Source: Rhodamnia argentea (Eukaryota; Streptophyta; Magnoliopsida; Myrtales; Myrtaceae). From it: 64,000 nt of DNA. Numbering within the stretch: the stretch's first letter is position 1; each line of letters begins with the position of its first letter. Below the pieces are notes generated by a model that did no database searches, had not been told where the DNA came from, and saw nothing but the letters and a program-made list of their open reading frames with translations. Shown piece by piece: positions 59,626-64,000 of the stretch. The stretch covers positions 7,812,001 through 7,876,000 of the forward strand of contig NC_063151.1 in the NCBI RefSeq assembly GCF_020921035.1. The letters are read 5' to 3'. The position numbers and the translations under genes are program-made.

Positions 59626-61626
59626 ATGGCAGGCAATGGCCTGCCATCCTTGGGCCGTGTGAAGCTTGCTGATCTTGTACCTTCCGAAGGGCTCCCTACT
59701 GATTCCTACAAAATTTCTGTCTCAACCCTGTCACAATCACTCGCTCAATATTCTGCTGCAGTTATTCAATTTTCCACTAGCGATGGGGCTCTTTTGAGAT
59801 CTGGTTTAGATTCTGCTCGCCTCTATTTCCATCAAAGGGCATCGTACCCTGCTAGTGATATGATTCACACCAATGAAACTCGCGAGTGGTGCAAGACGTC
59901 CGGTTACTATGCAGATCCTCAGTTGTGGCAAGAAACTTATGATTACAGACCTGGCCTTACACCCATTGAACCAAACACATTGGAATTACCACCAGCAGGT
60001 CTTCCAGATGTGTTTTCTCTTCTGGGAAAAGCAGCTAGGGATATCTTAGATGCCATCAGTTTCTACCTAAACTTGCGGAGCTCTCCTTTCTCTGAAGTTC
60101 TGGATAACGTCCCTTTGAGAAATCGGGAAATATCATCCTCGGTATTGTCTGTTTGCTGTCATGCAAGGCCATCATTTCAAGGAGCACAACACCCCAATTT
60201 GATAAATCAAGATGATGGCCAATTAGTTGTGTTTTCTGACAATGATCAGCAGATTGATAAAAGCTTAATAACTCTTATGAAATCAGATAAAGCGGGTTTA
60301 CATGTAAGAGACTTTCAAGGCCGGTGGGTTCTTGTGGATGGAGACCTTGGTCCCCAGGAAGCAGTTGTTTTTCCTGGACTTGCACTTTATCAGGCAACGG
60401 CAGGCTACGTGAACCCAGCTCTTCTTAAAACGGAGATCACTAACATGCAGTCTAACATCTATGGAAGGTGTTCATTGGCTTTCAGGCTCATGCCTAAGTC
60501 AATGACCAGTCTTAGCTGCTCTGAGATGAGAGCAGCTGGTCATGGGGTTGAAGCTCAATTCCAGCTTCCAGTGCCAGTTGATGATTTCATGCAAAGATCC
60601 CACCCAACAGATCAGCTCCTCAACAGGCATAGTCTCCAAAGTTTTAACTTCCCTACAGCTCAAGATGGTATGAACTATGGAAATTTAGATTAGTTATTAA
60701 GTTTTGGCCACTTTATGGCTGAACTTGGAACTCTTGAATTTAACAAACAGAAGATTGAAGTTGTTTCGTAGTTGTTATTGCTCTTCATTTCATTCTTACT
60801 CAAGATTTTCTCCCCATGTAGCTGAAGGCTTATGCTTTCCGTTCCTTTCAGAGGTGAACACAAATAAATCAACTATAACAAAAATCATAACCAATATTTG
60901 TATATTGGTATCAACTTCTTGCTGTTAATAGTGATGATACTTCCCTAGATAGCAATGTTTTCCACTGTTTAAATAATTCATGTACCTTTAATCATCCTGG
61001 CAATCTCTTGTTACTGTGATTGAGCTTTGAAGTGGATACTGCCTTAATGAATTCATCAAGTTTTGCTTGACTTGGCATGCGTTCATGTTGTTGTGTTTTT
61101 AGTCAATGATCCTTATTTCGGGTTTTTTCTGCATATCGATTTTATGTATGGGCAATCTTCATGTTGAATGCTGCTTGTGTGTGAATGCTCTTAGTGAGAG
61201 GTTTTTAACAGCAGGTCCTTGGATCGATGAAATGCTGGTACAGGATCAATGAAGCCCTTGATGAGAAGGAAGAAGAATAGCTCCAAATGCAAGCCACTCC
61301 CACCTTCCAAAAGGTTGCGCCTTGAAGCTCAAAGAGTTTTGAAGGAAAGAGTTCAGGACATCGCGGATAAAAGGGGTATCAAGCTGAGGTTCTGTACCTT
61401 GAAGGACTGCGAGACTCATATTCGCTCTTTAGATGGCCCTTGTGCAAATATAAGATTGGAAATTGGGTGGCCACCAGGAGTTCCATTTGTCCATCCCCAT
61501 GACCTACCCAATAAAGCAAAGGTTGAATTTCTGAAAGCATATGAACCTGGGTGGACGGCAACTAATGATACAGAGTTAAGTCTCACTGAACCCCGGGCAT
61601 ATCAATCGTCATTCAGAGGATTGTAA
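59626..61626 (+). CDS. 2OG/Fe(II)-oxygenase-like protein with degenerate iron site and basic C-terminal domain
   Basis: Conserved plant protein of unknown function. Exons 59626..60667 and 61244..61626 (474 residues). Start MAGNGLPSLGRVKLADLV. A likely 5' UTR exon ends at 58517 (AAAAG/GTGAGC). Residues 15-340 follow the order of an isopenicillin-N-synthase-like oxygenase: an N-terminal part, SSSVLSVCCHA (170-180), QIDKSLITL (209-217), GLHVRDFQGRWVLVD (224-238), YQATAGYVNPAL (255-266) and RCSLAFRLMP (281-290). The usual His-x-Asp is Gln209-Ile-Asp211, and the distal His appears replaced near Lys268/Thr269, while the 2OG-binding Arg-x-Ser (Arg281, Ser283) is kept. Residues 348-474 form a separate basic part with RRKK, PPSKRLRLEAQRVLKERVQD and IRLEIGWPPGVPFVHPHDLP. 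The gene itself is intact. The fold call is by eye. Confidence 0.75.
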
Positions 61627-63765
61627 TTGTAACTCTTCTGCCAAGTTTCATTCTCACTTGTTTGTTTATTATGCTCATATATTGTCAGTTGGTTTAGTTA
61701 AAGCACGGATAATGCATGCCATTTATAAGATTAATTGGGGTGCCTTCAAAGTGACACTGCTTATGTAGTCAGCATGTTTGGCAAACAAATGTGGGGTCAT
61801 CTGTCTCAGAATGCTCTGCGAACTGTTATTTGTCTGCATGATGTTATTTTTCCTTTTCGGCTCAAATTAATTTGGGGAAGGAGCATTTTAGTGATGAAAT
61901 TTTACTGGAACTGTCATGTCTTTTTCTTTCTTCAATTAAAATTTGTGTGGGAACTAATTAGGAGGCATCAGTCATAACACGTTTTGATAGAGAACATTCA
62001 GATTGAAGAAACATCTATCACAAAAAGTTATTGCCACTGTCATGATGTAAATAATGACATGTGAAATGAATTTGCATTGGTCTTCTTGAGAAAAAGTTCC
62101 CTACATTATGCATATATTCGGTCAATGGCTTGTCCTATCTAATGTGACGTTAGGGTTCTCATGCAAACATCTGGACCACTCAGTTTCTACTAACTGAACA
62201 TGGAGTTACCTTGAATTCTCTGCAGGAACCACTCTCCATAGTTTCTGCTGTGGTCACCCAGCTGCAAGCGTGCAATTAACTTGTGACTTCCTTGTGATTG
62301 AACCAGACTAGTTTCCAGTTTTTAACTGGTGATGCCACATGATATAGTGATTGCTCCTTGAGAATTGTATCTTTGCATCCGGATTTTTATGGCTGCTCTT
62401 CTGGCCTCTGGAATGCAGATTCTTAAGAGATGATTAAAGCTCCAATGAAGATGTCAAGGATGGAGCTGGATTCTCATGACTGGCTCGGCTCAAGACTTGG
62501 TTTTTCTCCCTTGTTCATTGTTTCTGTACAAATGTCCCTTCAAAATAACTTGTAATTTAGCTTCATATGACTGGAAAAGTCATTTCATGATGAATGTGCT
62601 GCCCTTTGGGGAGCTTATAAGGGATTCATGTGACAAATAACTAGAGGGGTATTCTCTCGTTTTTTTTTTTCTTTCTTCTCTTTTCCTTTGCCTTTTTAAG
62701 AACTCCTTAATTGATCTTTGAAAAGCCAGGTTGCGGAATCAATGGTGGCAAAGCCCTTCATTCAGTGCGGACATCTCAGGTTTGCTTGTGTTTGGGATGT
62801 TTCTGGTTGTGGGTATAGTGAATGGCTGTTTCTTTTTCTTTTTGCTGGGCAATTAGAGAGGAGGAGGTGGGAGCTAACAGTAGCTTCAGAAGATCGTAGA
62901 AAGCATGGACGGGTACTGGAATCAGCTCTTGTTCCTTGATGATCTCTATAGCTGGATATCATATGCCTACAACCTAAAAGGGAAAAAACAAAAGAGTTCT
63001 ACAAATCAAGTCTTATTGTACAGAGTAACAGGAATTTTCTAGAAAATAGGACTAACTATGCCATTGGGAGTGAGTTCTCGCTAATTTTTCTTGTAGAAAT
63101 GAGTTTGAGAGGATAAATGAGTCTACTATTTTTTGTGGGTGCACTCCGTTTCATATTGCAGTATCTATTTCTCTCTTTACTACTGGCAACTAAAGCATCA
63201 GGAAACAATTGATATGGCAGATTCAGGAGAAGAATCTTTTATTAACATAATTTGCGATCACCTTATGGTAGACCGTTTGGGCCTAAAATCCTCTCTCTCT
63301 CCCTCTCTCTCTAAACGTTAAACAAGCATGAGAGCACAGAGCAAAAATGGGAAATAAGATCAATATACCGAAAGGCAACTGTGGAGTACAAGATACTGCC
63401 TACTAGGCTACCACAATTGCGTCATATAAGCATATCCAATTCGAGACTGTTGGGGATGATCATCACTTACAAACCTTGCTGACCCTCAAGTAGTAAAAAA
63501 CAGCAGGATATTGATTGCAAAATCTGCAGATCCAAAATGAAACCTAGACCAGTTCCTCCGCGATCCCCGTTGGCTTAATCATGTTTCGAATGTTTGCAGA
63601 CCATCTCAGCTGGAAGGTTTTGCCTGAAGAACCATGATAAACTTTCAGCCCTTAAGCATGTCAGAGGGGTTGACTCCGCAGGACAACAAGAAGCAAAGTT
63701 AATGCGGCCTGCGTGAAGTTGACCGATGCATTGCATTATCTTCAAACAAGGAGTCGATGCCTCTC
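61627..63765. other. 3' region between convergent genes
   Basis: Holds 3' UTR of the oxygenase-like gene at the left and of the Iojap gene at the right. Short open frames near 61.7, 62.7 and 63.1 kb have no domain. A CT repeat is at 63293-63312. No RNA gene seen. Confidence 0.5.
63293..63312. repeat. CT microsatellite
   Basis: CT units with one interruption in the intergenic part. Confidence 0.7.
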
Positions 63766-63887
63766 TCAAGGACGGAATGGTGGTTGGTTTTCGAAAGGCA
63801 ACTCAATTGGAGTTGCATTAGCATAGAACTCTTCCAAGTTGTAGAATTCTCTCTGTTGGGGAAGGAATATGTGGATAACCACGTCAC
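63766..63887 (-). CDS. Iojap/RsfS ribosome silencing factor, last exon (partial)
   Basis: Organellar relative of bacterial RsfS, which binds uL14 and blocks subunit joining. Only the last coding exon is present, after a TTATTTCAG acceptor at 63888. It reads GDVVIHIFLPQQREFYNLEE then FYANATPIELPFENQPPF and a stop at 63766-63768. G-D-V-V-x-H-x-F is the conserved RsfS strand, and the FYNLEEFY...LPFENQ ending is that of plant plastid Iojap proteins as I remember them. The rest of the gene lies beyond base 64000. Confidence 0.9.
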
Positions 63888-64000
63888 CTGAAATAAATCA
63901 AACCACCAGAATAATTGATGAAATAGGTGTCTGTCGGCAATGCTATATGAACTATACAAGAAAATAGCCTTTATACAGATGTTAAACACCAGACAGGCAG

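Noticed and set aside
63575-63765. Minus-strand frames past the Iojap exon
   Set aside because: They lie beyond the natural stop at 63766 or are in another frame; this is 3' UTR.
1-64000. CRISPR arrays, bacterial operons or tRNA genes
   Set aside because: None seen. Direct repeats present are microsatellites, transposon arms or tandem duplications, without regular spacers; no cloverleaf with A and B boxes was recognised by eye.

Overview
The window is nuclear DNA of a flowering plant. Genes have GT-AG introns, intergenic DNA is AT-rich with many transposon remnants, and the proteins belong to plant families: plastid RecA, NAC, CYP716, SAUR, NARROW LEAF 1 and Iojap. A woody rosid, possibly of the Myrtales, is my best guess from the style of the repeats; this is inference. 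Nothing in the window is bacterial or viral apart from retroelements and a scrap of plastid DNA.

Layout, left to right. (1) 1-1.25 kb: 5' end of plastid RECA1 on the minus strand, continuing off the left edge. (2) 1.3-7.4 kb: no gene; two long-TIR non-autonomous DNA transposons. (3) 7.4-11.13 kb: a complete three-exon NAC1 (NAC021/022-type) gene, minus strand, with an intact miR164-like target site. (4) 11.2-17.7 kb: two more long-TIR elements and a hAT transposase relic. (5) 17.7-30.6 kb: a 12-exon METTL25-family methyltransferase gene, minus strand, 548 codons. Its seventh intron holds a complete 4,999-bp Copia retrotransposon, and its eighth intron holds a fragment of plastid rps11. (6) 31.85-32.19 kb: a small secreted proline-rich protein gene with an apparent frameshift. 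(7) 33.7-35.07 kb: ribosomal protein eL41. (8) 37.76-39.44 kb: a CYP716 cytochrome P450, minus strand. (9) 40.5-51.1 kb: repeat-rich DNA with one SAUR gene (46.98-47.40 kb). (10) 52.6-57.13 kb: NAL1-type serine protease, five coding exons. (11) 58.4-61.63 kb: a plant protein that looks like a 2-oxoglutarate/Fe(II) oxygenase whose iron ligands have degenerated, followed by a basic C-terminal domain. (12) 63.77-63.89 kb: last exon of an Iojap/RsfS ribosome-silencing factor, minus strand, running off the right edge.

The genes do not form one pathway. RECA1 and Iojap act in organelles, eL41 in the cytosolic ribosome, and NAC1, SAUR and NAL1 in auxin- or growth-related development. CYP716 enzymes usually oxidise triterpenes. 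The most interesting items are the oxygenase-like protein with missing iron ligands, the Copia copy with identical LTRs but broken reading frames, the miR164 site, and families of mobile elements that share GC-rich cores built from GGCGAGG-like words. All exon limits were read by eye from splice signals, frame continuity and remembered family sequences; no alignment or search was run.
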